Shown here piece after piece: positions 31,923 through 42,063 of a stretch of DNA of 64,000 bases. Every line of letters begins with the position of its first letter. Position 1 is the first letter of the stretch. The translations under genes and the position numbers were made by a program. This DNA comes from Sialis fuliginosa (lineage: Eukaryota; Arthropoda; Insecta; Megaloptera; Sialidae): NCBI GenBank assembly GCA_961205875.1, contig OY540809.1, positions 14,644,267 to 14,708,266 of the forward strand, in the 5' to 3' direction. Under the pieces are notes generated by a model. It made no database searches. It saw nothing but the letters and a program-made list of their open reading frames with translations, and was not told the origin of the DNA.

Positions 31923-32222
31923 TACAATTTTTTTTATTTAGGCACCATTTTTGATTTAGAAAAATATAAGAATGAGGGTTAAATTCCACTGGTTTGGTTA
32001 TACACTTGCCACATGCCTTGGTATAAAAAAAATATTTTTTTTTACTTCTGAAAAATTATTTTTTCAACTTTGTACATCTTTTACTAGAGGGCATCATTTT
32101 ACATGTTCAGTAAAAATTTCAAGTTTCTAGCTTATATAGTTTAGGAGATACTTTGCTTTGACTTAAATGGACGGACGGACGGACGACAAAGTGAGATTAA
32201 TAGGGTATTTTCGGAACCCTAA
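31923..32222 (+). mobile_element. Family L terminal unit and ACGGACGG tail
   Basis: Resumes with 'aggcaccatttttgatttag', 'ggttaaattccactggtttg' and 'cacatgccttggtat', then 'agagggcatcattttacatg', 'aatttcaagtttctagc', (GGAC)4 at about 32170-32184, 'gacaaagtgagattaatagg' and the end 'cggaaccctaaaaa'. The GGAACCCTAAAAA ending matches 6710-6728 and, reversed, 34543-34560. Confidence 0.65.
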
Positions 32223-32225
32223 AAA

Positions 32226-32865
32226 TCAAAGTTGATTAGAAATTGTGAAATTAATTTCTATTACTCCAAACGTTCATGACAATAATTCACTTTAATTGGT
32301 TTAATTAGGTTTCTTATTAAAATACTGACTTATTTCAAGTAAAAAACACTTAATTGAATATTTTTATAACACGCACTATACTTTTTACATTTGAGAATGT
32401 ATATTGTTATCTATACTGTCAAATACTAGCCCACGGCTCTATTACAATTAACTTAAGGATAGCTTACAAAAAAACTTATTCATGTTTATTCTAAGACAGT
32501 TTGCAATCACCTGAAGCACAATTCTAAATAACATCAGCATCCGAAGCACCTTTGTTGTGGTTTCTAGCCCGGAGCACAACCGCGGCGACATGTTTATAAA
32601 AGTCTGAGCAAACAGAGACTATTGTGTGTCAACGAGCATCGGTTCAACACAAATATTTATACAGCTTCGATAGACGAACTACGTACGTAGCGAGTTGATC
32701 TACCGGGCAAAGGGGGTATCGGGAAAGGAGGGGGATCTAGATAAGATGATGTAATGGTTAAAAGTCGAGATGAGTTTGGTCAACTGTATTTTGTGTGTAT
32801 GCTTTTAATACGAATTGGTTGGAAATAAAGTTCTTGTTGGGATTTAAATATTGAGTAAAAGATAA
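32226..32865. other. Mostly unique sequence with a promoter-like patch
   Basis: GC rises at 32550-32720 ('cccggagcacaaccgcggcg', 'tctaccgggcaaaggg'). A TATAAAAG box is listed separately. No open frame follows. Confidence 0.4.
32595..32602 (+). promoter_or_regulatory. TATA-box-like TATAAAAG
   Basis: A perfect TATAAAAG in a locally GC-richer patch, with 'ctattgtgtgtcaacgag' about 28-40 bp downstream, where a start site would lie. No canonical initiator (TCAGT) and no recognised downstream exon, so it may be chance. Confidence 0.2.
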
Positions 32866-33220
32866 AGTACCGGCACCAGCCTTGGATTATACCTCAGTGT
32901 TGGACACTCATTTAATTAAGTGTGTTAAATTAGAAATATTTGTTGATATTTAATTACTGCCATAACAGAATCATAATCTATAACCACTTAACTGTAAAAC
33001 AGCTTAATTTTGATAACAATCGGCCTATGGGTATCAAAATGGTGGACATTTAAGCTAATTATTAGTTTAATCTTTTTATTGATTATTATATTTTATCAAA
33101 GCATCTGCTTAACATTGTTTAAAATTTTACGATTCTTTGTTTTATAACTTTTGTGTTGTAGTACTTTTATAATCATTAGCAATTGTTCATCACTGGGTGC
33201 CCATTACTGATTTTACTTCG
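32866..33220 (-). mobile_element. TIR family E MITE, reversed, distal end truncated
   Basis: 'aaagtaccggcaccagcctt', 'cctcagtgttgga', 'aatatttgttgatatttaat', 'aatcataatctataac' and 'cagcttaattttgataacaa' match the right half of the family in reverse. 'ataatcattagcaattgttc' with 'tgggtgcccattactgattt' matches its middle. The sequence leaves the family near 33220. Confidence 0.7.
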
Positions 33221-33249
33221 TTCATTTGGTATTTGTTTTTATTAAAAGT

Positions 33250-33720
33250 ATGTTTATTAAATAGAATATACAAAAAAACGTGGAAAGTTGAAATTTTCGA
33301 ACCACAGTTCTGTATCTCAAACCGTTCTCGAGATATGGCCTTTCAAAGTTTTCATTTTTTCAAAATTTTGGCCGTAACTTTTGAATGGGTGATCAGATTT
33401 GAATTTAAATGACAGATTTGAAATCAACGTGTTAAAATATATACAATAATATATGTATATAACACTTCAAAACTCTGTTTTTGACAAAAAAAAAATTTCG
33501 AATATTAAAATATTATACATATATGTATATACAGTACATGTCATCATATAGATTTTGACACGCTGTACGTAAACTAAAATCAAATCCGATAATACATTCA
33601 AAAGTTACGGTCATTTTCTCCAAACATGTTTGGAGAAAATGACCGTAACATTTGCAAAATATAAAACTTTCAGAAGCCATATCTCGAGAACGTAATTTTC
33701 TATTTAATAAACGAAATCGA
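33250..33720. repeat. Large inverted repeat containing a perfect 46-bp palindrome
   Basis: The left arm (33250-33410) and right arm (33571-33720) are imperfect reverse complements. Landmarks include 'gtttattaaatagaa', 'cgttctcgagatatggc', 'gaaagttttatat'-like, 'cgtaacttttgaatg' and 'cagatttgaatt'. The right arm carries an extra segment, 33604-33649, which is itself a perfect palindrome (half-site GTTACGGTCATTTTCTCCAA plus ACA, centre between 33626 and 33627). The spacer is about 160 bp. Transcripts from either strand could fold into a long hairpin. Element class unknown. Confidence 0.8.
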
Positions 33721-34544
33721 AAACCCAAAAGTTTTTAGTCAGATTTCATGTTTCAAATTATTAATTTTCATAAAAATATCAACTCAAATTAATTTATAAT
33801 AGAATATATTAAATTGTGTCACGAACGTGACCGAACATGAGTGAGTGATCGTGAATAAAAAAAACATACCAGAATCAAAATTCATAAAAAAACATACTAT
33901 ATATAATTGCATGTATGCATAGTTTAAAAAAATATTACCCAGAGACTTAACCATCTTTTATAATAACGAGATCTATTGACAAAAACGGAGACATAAAAAA
34001 AAAGTTTTTTTCATCGTTGTCATTTCTCTAAATAAATTCATTGTGGTCGCGCAAAGTTTTCTACAACATTATTCGTAATGTACTCGTTATAAAGGATTTA
34101 ATGTGCTTATCATTAATTCTAAGTGAAGTATTTTTCTTTAAAATATAATTTATATATCTAACTTTATCACCGTCAAATTTGGTGTATACAAGTAGACGAA
34201 TATATTAAAATAATTTAAAAAAAGAATCCGGCTATACTGGCTTCTTAACACTGTTCACTTCGTTCAAATTATTAACGCAATTTTTCATTGTAATCTTATT
34301 TTTTAAATCTACCTTAAGTTTACTGCTTTGGTGTACTACTTGGCTTTTAATTACTCTGTGAAATTATAATCTAGCGTGTTTATTTTTTAATTTTTGTTTT
34401 CTTAAATAAATATAGACGAGTTTTTGCCACTATGTTAATTAATTTTTTTGAAATTGTATGCCACTGTGATATATAATTTACTTTGAGATAGTTTGAAATA
34501 CATTTTTTTGTTTAAATCTTTTTAATAATTATCCTTTTTTAGGG
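33721..34544. other. AT-rich sequence, nothing recognised
   Basis: No repeat partner, coding or RNA signal seen. Confidence 0.4.
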
Positions 34545-34640
34545 TTCCGTACGTCAGAATGAAAAAACAGAACCCAATATCACTTTGTTGTCCGTTAACC
34601 AAAGTCTACAGCCTCATTGTCCTGTACAAAAATCAAGTTT
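34545..34640 (-). mobile_element. Family L end, minus strand
   Basis: 'tttttagggttccgtacgtc' with 'aacccaatatcactttgttg' and 'tccgtt' is the reverse of the ACGGAACCCTAAAAA ending and tail seen at 32165-32222. Confidence 0.55.
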
Positions 34641-35520
34641 TTAATTTAATGCTATAAAAAGATACAGCCATTCAATGCGTATTTTCTAGAATCTTGAAAT
34701 TTAGCACAACGGATGGTCTCATAGTACAAGTAAAGGAAAAAATTCGAAAATAATTAATTTATAAATCTATATGGAAATATTATGTGACAGCCTTAATTTT
34801 ACGGTTTCTTTCATACTTACAACGCCTACGTAAAGACACCTTGGGATATCGAGCTCATTGTATACCTAACTAACTATTGTCAATAATTAAATTTTATATA
34901 ATGTTACAGAACCTTCAGGGTGCAAGTCCTACTCGCATTTATCCGTCTTTTTATTTAGTGGAGACAGCTAACAAAAAAAAATTCACGAGACCGAAAAAAA
35001 TAATTCGTTCGAAATCCTTCCACCCTAATACATACCTATATATTAGAATAGTACCCAAAACTGTAAAATCATCAAAGGGCATTATTTTAAACACGAACAA
35101 GTTTTCAAGTGCGTCATATATTTTTTTTATAAAAATCAAGCACAAAAGTTGTATGAAATAAAACTGTTTTAATTCCCATACACGAAATCTTGCCTGACAT
35201 TAAAAAACTCATTAAAAATGTAGTTGAAAAAAGTACACCTTGTTAGGAAAAATATATTTAACAAGTTTCACTCTGGAGAGATGTAAGTAGCAAAGTGGCG
35301 CAGAGAGGCGACTGTGCCAGTGCTTCTAAAAATGTCCAGATTAACTACATATATCTACAGGATGGGTTTTTAGTTTATTATCATATCACTAGCTTTAGAA
35401 AATCTGGATTTTCTATTTCTCAGCAGTAAAAAATGAATATTACATTAGCGAGTAATATTTATCTCATTCCTCTACCAGAATTATTGACCTAGCATTTTAT
35501 CTTAATAAATTGTAAGAAAT
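34641..35520. other. AT-rich sequence, nothing recognised
   Basis: A 94-codon open stretch at 34877-35161 has the background composition and an overlapping open frame on the other strand. I regard it as chance. 'ctacaggatgggtttttag' near 35356 is a lone mariner-like end. Confidence 0.4.
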
Positions 35521-35523
35521 AAT

Positions 35524-36155
35524 GGTGCGCGGACTTTATTTTAGAACTTTTTATTCTACACAGTTATTTACTACATTATTTTTTTCAATATTGAATGGTT
35601 TAGGCAGATTACTGCAAAAGAGCGCGCTGGAGGCAAACTTTTTTCCGTCTTGATTTACTATTATCGTCACTGCTTAGTTCTTATGTTACCTAACGTAACA
35701 AAATATAGCCTATATCCTGGCCAGAAAACGTACCTATGAATTAAAAAAAAACATTTAAATCGGATAAGTGGTTCTCGAGTGATAAGCGCACAAACGGACA
35801 GACATAGAAACGTTGAGCTTTATATATATTATAAGGATAAGGATTAGCTGTGCCAGCGGCTTCGCTTGCTTAAATATAAAAGTATGATACATATATGGTA
35901 TCGCGGAGTTTATTTGAGATCTTTTTACTCTACACAATTATTTATTACATTATTTTGTTAAATATTTAACGGTTTAGATAACCTATTGCAAAAGAGAACT
36001 TTTTTCCGACTTGATTTACTATTATCGTCACTGCTTATTCATTATGTTACCTAACGTAACAAAATATATACTTAAACCTGGCCAAAGAACATATTTATCA
36101 ATTAAAAAAAAAAACACGTAAATCAGATAAGTGATTCTCGAGTGATAATAATATA
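35524..36155 (+). repeat. Two tandem copies of a ~374-bp retroelement-like unit
   Basis: Unit 1 (35524-35850) and unit 2 (from about 35898) share 'actttattttagaacttttt', 'actctacacagttatttact'-like sequence, 'cttttttccg.cttgattta', 'ctattatcgtcactgctta', 'tatgttacctaacgtaacaa', 'cctggcc(a/g)aa' and 'aaatc.gataagtg.ttctcg' with 'agtgat'. Unit 1 ends with a tail ('cacaaacggacagacat', 'ttatatatattataaggata') and then 'gccagcggcttcgcttgctt', a boundary motif common in lepidopteran repeats. This fits two insertions or a tandem duplication. Confidence 0.7.
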
Positions 36156-37432
36156 TTTATAAAATATATAAAAAAGTCCTCAAACTGAGTACTTTAGATA
36201 ATCATACTATAAATATTTCTTTAAAAAATGGTTAAAAGCATAAATACAAACAATTGAACTGCAAATACATAGATCAATACTGATGCCACCTGTTGAGGTG
36301 CACTGTGGTAGACGTTCGCTTTGAAACAATTATTGTTTTGCATATCACAGCGAGTCGTAAACATGAGCGCGAGTAAAAAGGCCTTTACGCAAAACGCGCT
36401 AGCTACCGTACGAAAACAATAATAAAGAAATAACCTTTTATGGTCCCCAAACCTTTGAAAAAGTTTTATGTCCTTCGGGCTACTTGTTTTTGGAGAAGCG
36501 GTATCTAAAGGAAAACTACATCACTCCAGTGGCGGTGCTTGTATCTAATGCCAGAGGGAGGATTAAAAATTAGTACAATGATCACTGTTTCTTAAAATTT
36601 ATATCTGTTTCAAAAATATTCTCTTGAATATTTTTAATGCCAATATGAACACAATTCTGAAGACTTTTTAGCACAATTACTCTTTAAGGATTGAATTTGA
36701 TTCTAAATTACTCATCCGTGGCTTCGCCAGTGCTGTATTTGTTTTTATGAAAGTTATATACATTTTAAAATTATGGAATATATTTTTACTTTCTCGTCTA
36801 GAATTTTGAAAAATTGTGATACACTTAAAATTTTGATCAAAAGTAACACCCAACCCTCTTTCTAGGCGTTGAATTTCGGAAAAATCTTAGTGGGTTTTAA
36901 CATCATAGAATGAATACAGCTCTAAAATTTCACGTTTCCAGGTCCAAATATAAATTAAAATATCCGATAAAATATTATTTAATATTTTCGATTGTATATT
37001 TTGTGATAAATATACCCTCAATTATCCCCTTTAAAGTCACGCCCTTGTTAGATATATATACATATAAATATACGGTTTCTATTTTGATATTAGATGAACG
37101 TACAAAAAAATATATTTATTTTGATTTTTATGTGACATTTTTTTTATTCATTGCGTATTTTTACGACGAAAATAAATTTCGTTAGAACGAATCAACGTGT
37201 TTTTAATTTTAGATACCTTTTATATTGAGGTCGCTGATAAAGTAAGTGCAGCATAAAAATATACGTAATGGCATTTACAGTTCCATAAAGATGTCAGAGT
37301 TACACTTTTATCTCCTTTTTAGATTTTCTTGAATAATTCCTTTTTTAATTGGGCTACTCTTGCTATATAATTTTATGGTGATGCATTTAAAAATCTTTTT
37401 TTTAATATCTTCTAAACAATTTAACCTAGATA
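36156..37432. other. AT-rich sequence with repeat fragments
   Basis: 'ccagtggcggtgc' near 36526 and 'ccgtggcttcgccagtgctg' near 36717 look like degraded repeat boundaries. 'ttcacgtttccaggtccaaa' near 36930 is tail-like. An open stretch at 36910-37185 is Ile/Tyr/Phe-rich and likely chance. Confidence 0.35.
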
Positions 37433-37918
37433 AGGTACCAGCACCAGTCCTCGACGTTTTAAGAACAAATTATACTGTTTTGGGCTTATTTTTTGACATT
37501 CTGATGGACTTAAGTTACTAATAAAACAAGCACCTCTTTATTAAATCAATTTAATTACCAAAGTCCGCAAATATTGTTAGTATTCTAAATAGCAGGCTTT
37601 TATTTTGCTTATATTTTAAGTAAAACCAGTAATATGCACCCAGTGAAGGACACTTGCTAATGATTATAAAATGTAAGTACTACGACACAAAAAATATGAA
37701 ATAAAGAATCGTAAAATTTAGAATAATGTAAAGCAGACGCTATGATAATGTAATAATAATTAAATAGATTACACTAATATCAATTTTAAGTTTCTATATA
37801 CATAGATTATGATTCAATAACGACAGTTATTAAATATCAACAAATATTTCTTATTCAGTACATTTAATTAAATAAGTACCCAACACTGGAGTACTGTACA
37901 AGACTGGTGCCAGTACCT
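37433..37918 (+). mobile_element. TIR family E MITE, full-length 486-bp copy
   Basis: The left end AGGTACCAGCACCAGTCCTC and the reverse complement of the right end AGGTACTGGCACCAGTCTTG match at 16 or more of 20 positions. The interior has 'actaataaaacaagcacctc', 'accaaagtccgcaaatatt', 'cacccagtgaaggacacttg', 'gcagacgctatgataatg', 'aatagattacact', then a right arm with 'caacaaatatttcttattca'. No reliable target duplication: the left flank of most copies ends TA or TAA, but the right flank here is CA. Partial relatives at 3634, 28617, 32866 and 49729. Superfamily not assigned. Confidence 0.8.
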
Positions 37919-38445
37919 CATTCAGTAAATTGGAAAATTTAAAATGTATTTACAATTTCGTATCAAAAATTACAACGCATGAAATTGCTTACAAAATAAT
38001 CTTTGCACAAAATACAGCATTATATTCTTTCGCCAAAACCCTGCTACAGTTATTCATAATCGGATATGGCAGGTAAATGGTTATGTTATGACACTCAAAC
38101 ATTACAAGAATTAGTCACTTAGGCTGGCGCTTAGCGGCGCATGTAATAGTTCTTATTTGAACAGAGATGCGGAACAATATTTAATCGGCTTAATGGTTTT
38201 AGTTCCGGGTAAAATTAATTCGAGAAATGATGCTCCTTCAAACTACTTATCGGAATTATCAGTAATCTCTGTTTGGAAATCAACAATGGATTATTTGATA
38301 CATAAATTGTTTTATTTGATGTAGTTAATTTGAATTTTAATATTATAAGGGAGGTAGGAGATAGGAAGGACATAAAAAATTGATTAGAATTCGTTTCGAG
38401 CATGTTGGGTGGGCATGATTACTTTATGTTTAGTTAAATTAATAT
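37919..38445. other. AT-rich sequence, nothing recognised
   Basis: A modestly GC-richer patch 'ggctggcgcttagcggcgca' lies near 38122. No open frame or partner. Confidence 0.4.
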
Positions 38446-38478
38446 CCTCGGGTAACACCGGGTCCAATGCGCTGGTAA
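38446..38478 (-). mobile_element. SINE-like family D, 5' end fragment
   Basis: The reverse complement contains 'accagcgcattggacccggt' followed by 'gttacccgag', matching the first 30 bp of family D (10471, 50431). Confidence 0.6.
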
Positions 38479-38899
38479 TTTATAAATAGTTAATATTGTG
38501 CTATTATTCTCATCATGGTATAAAAATATATATTTAAAAATCCCATCACCTAAAACTTTTTGCAAAGTTCTACTAAACATACTTATAGAATCGATCTGTG
38601 CGGCTCGCAGTCTAGGTTAAAGTTGAAGTAGTTGCTATAGAAGCCTCCTTATTCTCATAAGAGTATGTTGTTGTCGCACTTTTATGAACTTAATCTGATT
38701 CTATTTCACAGAGAAAAGCCATACGCTGTAGCTTCCTTCCTAGTGAGAATAATAACATAGGATACGTTTTAAAAGTTTTAGAGTGGCATTGATTATAATT
38801 CTTGTGTGTATCGTACAAGTTGATAGCTTTTGTAATGTGTATTTATATTAATATTCAAGACGGGATTGATTTTTACTTTGTTTTATAAAAATATCACAT
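38479..38899. other. Sequence upstream of the hAT MITE
   Basis: Nothing recognised. Confidence 0.4.
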
Positions 38900-38907
38900 A
38901 CAGAGTG

Positions 38908-39662
38908 CAGGGCCGGATTAAGCAAGCGCGGGGCCCGTAGCAAATGTTATAAAGAGGCCCTTGGTAGTGACGTTGGGGGGGGGGGGGGGGGGGGGGGTGA
39001 AACTCGGGGAGTAAATCGATAGCTCCACCCACTCCCCCCGAAAAAAGTCAATAGGATTTTTTTTGCACATTAAGCGGGCGTCACACCGCTGACTGACTTG
39101 ATTTAGAATATACAATCCTTAAAAAAATTGATAAGTTAATAAAAAATTAAAGGATATTTTTTTGAACCCTTTTAACCCTTGGCAAAGAACGGAAAGGGAT
39201 GATAAAATTTGTTGAAATTTTTATTCAAAAATTAGAAAGCACAAACTTTTAAATGTGCTTTGGAACACGTAAATTAAATTAATTTTCGCGGAAATATAAC
39301 TGTTTGAAAATTTGAATTTTTTGTTTGCTTTTTTTTTAATTATCCTTTAATTTTTTTGAGGTGTGTATAATAAAACACCACTTTTACAAACAAAATTTTC
39401 TTGATTTGAGCAAATTTAGAAAAATCGATTAAAAAAATCAAAGATCGGAGCTTCAAAAATCGATTTTTCGATTAAATCGAATCGAGATCGGAAACCCTAA
39501 ATTTAAATTATTAATTATTGTAGATTTGGACACCCCGTATCAACCATTGGACGGTAAGTGGTAAGTCCAATAAGAGATATTTTTCCGCGAAAGTTGCGGG
39601 GCCCCCAGAGACGCGGGGCCCGTAGCATTTGCTACTCCTGCTACGTTGTTAATCCGGCCCTG
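38908..39662. mobile_element. hAT-like non-autonomous element with perfect 8-bp TSD
   Basis: The terminal repeat CAGGGCCGGATTAA is identical at both ends for 14 bp. ACAGAGTG flanks both sides exactly (38900-38907 and 39663-39670). An 8-bp duplication plus CAGGG termini identify hAT. Near the left end 'gcggggcccgtagcaaatg' occurs, and near the right end the same orientation gives 'gcggggcccgtagcatttg', a subterminal direct repeat. The interior holds a 23-G run and AT-rich filler with 'aaaaatcgattttt'-like palindromes, and no transposase. Length 755 bp. Confidence 0.88.
38975..38997 (+). repeat. Homopolymer run of 23 G
   Basis: An uninterrupted G run inside the hAT-like element. The exact length is uncertain because such runs are prone to sequencing and assembly error. 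Confidence 0.85.
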
Positions 39663-39934
39663 ACAGAGTGGGGTATTTAAAGTGTTACAGATTATTATCT
39701 CAGAACTATCGCATACCTATTTGAAAAAAATGTTTCGACCAAAAAATGTTTGGTTGTGAGGGGGCAATCGAATAATAATATTTATTTGTTAATTTAATGT
39801 AGCCTTCAAGGATATTTGAAGGTCAGCATCATTTTTATTAAATAGGAATCTATAATATTTATTTAGTAATCTTATTCTACGTCAAAAAACACGAATCTTT
39901 TGTAGAAAACTTTTTTCTTAATGGCCTAAACTTT

Positions 39935-40240
39935 ATGAGATATCTAACAGAATAATTTCGAGATTTTGAACATTCGAAATTTTTTTACTCATAAATCATC
40001 AACAAAGATACAAAAAAAATGTTTATTTTGGTTTAACAAAACTTGGAGAATTATTCTAGATTTTTTTTTAACATTTCGTATTTTTTTTTGTTTTTGCTAA
40101 AATAAAATAAACAGAAAAAAATTCTTTTTTTTTTTAATTTTTAAAATAATTCTCCAAACTTTATTAGACCAGAATAAACATTTTTCTGAGTAAAAAATTC
40201 TTGAAAGTTCAAAATCTCGAATTATTTTGTTAGATATCTT
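39935..40240. repeat. Fold-back inverted repeat with ~110-bp arms
   Basis: Left arm 39935-40056 and right arm 40143-40240 mirror each other: 'gatatctaacagaataattt', 'cgagattttgaac', 'ttttttactca', then 'atgtttattttggtttaaca', 'aaacttggagaattatt'. The right arm read in reverse gives 'gatatctaacaaaataattc', 'tttttactca', 'atgtttattctggtctaata', 'aagtttggagaattatt'. The left arm has an extra ~20 bp. The loop is about 85 bp of A/T-rich sequence. No TSD was fixed. Confidence 0.75.
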
Positions 40241-40282
40241 GGAAATTTATTGAAAATGGTATTTTTAATAAAAGTGGGATCA

Positions 40283-40335
40283 TTCTATCGGCCAACGTTT
40301 CAGCGCACATTGCAGTGAATATCGTCAGGGCTCTA
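40283..40335 (-). repeat. Hairpin-GAAAC motif, family Q, minus strand
   Basis: The reverse complement contains 'cctgacgatattcactgca', then 'atgtgcgctgaaacgttgg'. This is the same kind of stem followed by GAAAC as at 27990 and 30255. Confidence 0.4.
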
Positions 40336-40595
40336 GTGAAGCCAAGATTTTTTTATTAAAAAAATACAAACTTAATAAAATTTTTGTTGTATTTATTACA
40401 ATATGTAATGTGACCTTCCTCTCTTACCTCACACTGACAGAACACATGATTTATTTCGTTTATGTGATATGCGTAGACACACAACAAGTGAATAACATTT
40501 TTATCTACGCACCTACCTGTTTTCAAATTCAGAATAACGGTTTCGTGGAAATTGTTCGAAACGCAGAAAGAAGAGAGCTTCAGAAAATGTATACC

Positions 40596-40850
40596 AGTGG
40601 TTCCCAACATTATTTAAAAATAAAAATGTTTAATCCTTTACTTTTTCATTTAATCTGCACTATATTAAATAAATAAATAAATACATAAATAAACATTTTA
40701 TTCTTATTATAACGAGGTAATTTTTTTGTATAGGTTCAATTATCTCAAAAATAACTGGACCGATTTTAATGAAACTTTCGCTCAGATCACGTATAATGCT
40801 ATAAATGTTGGTTACCGGTAATAATGTAGACACGCATGTGTAATATATAG
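40596..40850 (-). mobile_element. Retroelement-like 3' tail with (ATTT)n, plus solo hAT-like end
   Basis: On the minus strand 'gcattatacgtgatctgagc', 'gaaagtttcattaaaatcgg', 'tccagttatttttgagataa' and 'ttgaacctatac' run into (ATTT)n at about 40668-40697, which is how some non-LTR elements end. At 40596, CAGTGGTTCCCAAC on the plus strand is a lone hAT-like end. Confidence 0.45.
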
Positions 40851-42059
40851 AAAAATACATAATATATAACATCTATTACAAGCACAAATAGTACAAAATT
40901 CCCAGCGATTCGCCGGTTCTGTAATTTGCAAATGAATTCTTTTATGTTACTTTAATTTGATAAAAAATGTTGCGAGCGAATATTCGAGAAATCATCAAAG
41001 AAAGAAACAAGACTTTCAGTGGCGTGCATACATACCATGAATACTATGAGAATTAATAATAATAATATTAATAAATGAAGAATGCTACAAAGAGGTTTTT
41101 CTATAAAAAAATGTCCAACCCCATGCACGCTTTCAAAATTTGCAAAAAAATGTGAATTTTTTTGGGTTACTTTATAACTCAATAGCTCTGCTAAAATTAA
41201 ATAAAATTTCAATTTGTGGAAAGCATTGAATAGAAAATATTTCAGGCTTTATGATTTTGTTTTATTTATTTCTAATACTAGATCAAAAATGATTTTTGAT
41301 CTCAAAATATATCTAAATAAAATTTTGTTTAATTTAAATTATATTCATTTTAATAGGTACCACTTTTCAACAGTCCGTTTCATCACCGTTTCATTCCAAT
41401 GCGAATAGTGTCATGAAATGACTTTTTTGAAACATATCATTTAATTATTGTTCACCACAAGCAGGCTCTGCATGCTTGCATGTGTGTTCTATTATCGTGT
41501 AAAAATTTTTTTTCGTATGTACTTGTACATTAATAAAATTACAATTATATCTTAAATTTCTTAAGTAATCCACTTAAAAGTTTACATTTTCTGAAAGAAA
41601 ACATTACAGGCTCCATATTTACTTAATTTAATATCGATTGGTTTCAATTTTCTGTCATAAAAATATAAAAACAAAGTTCAATTTGTACATTTTTACCTAT
41701 TTTTACACGACGGCAACACGAAACAGATCGCAATACGTGATTAATTAACACCAATCCTTTTGAATTCACTTCATCTTTTATCAGAATAGAGCTCTATTAA
41801 AACTCAGCCAATTTAAATAACTAGAAATAAGGAAATTTGTAGTTTAAGATTTTTTTTTATTTTTGAAAAATTTAATCGTCAAATAGATACTTAGTTACTC
41901 TGGAAGTTCTGCTGAAAGGTGTCACAACAATTTTTTGTTAAATGACAACCTTATTAATTAATACATTTTAAATAGTTTAAGTTGTGTGCATTTAATGGCC
42001 AAGCCATGCTATTTTCTATTATTTTTGTGGTAAAATGAGATTAAGTTTAGAAAACTCAA
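40851..42059. other. AT-rich sequence with one solo hAT-like end
   Basis: 'cagtggcgtgcatacatacc' at about 41019 is a typical hAT-like end without a partner. (AAT)n lies near 41055. The remainder is unrecognised. Confidence 0.4.
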
Positions 42060-42063
42060 TTAA

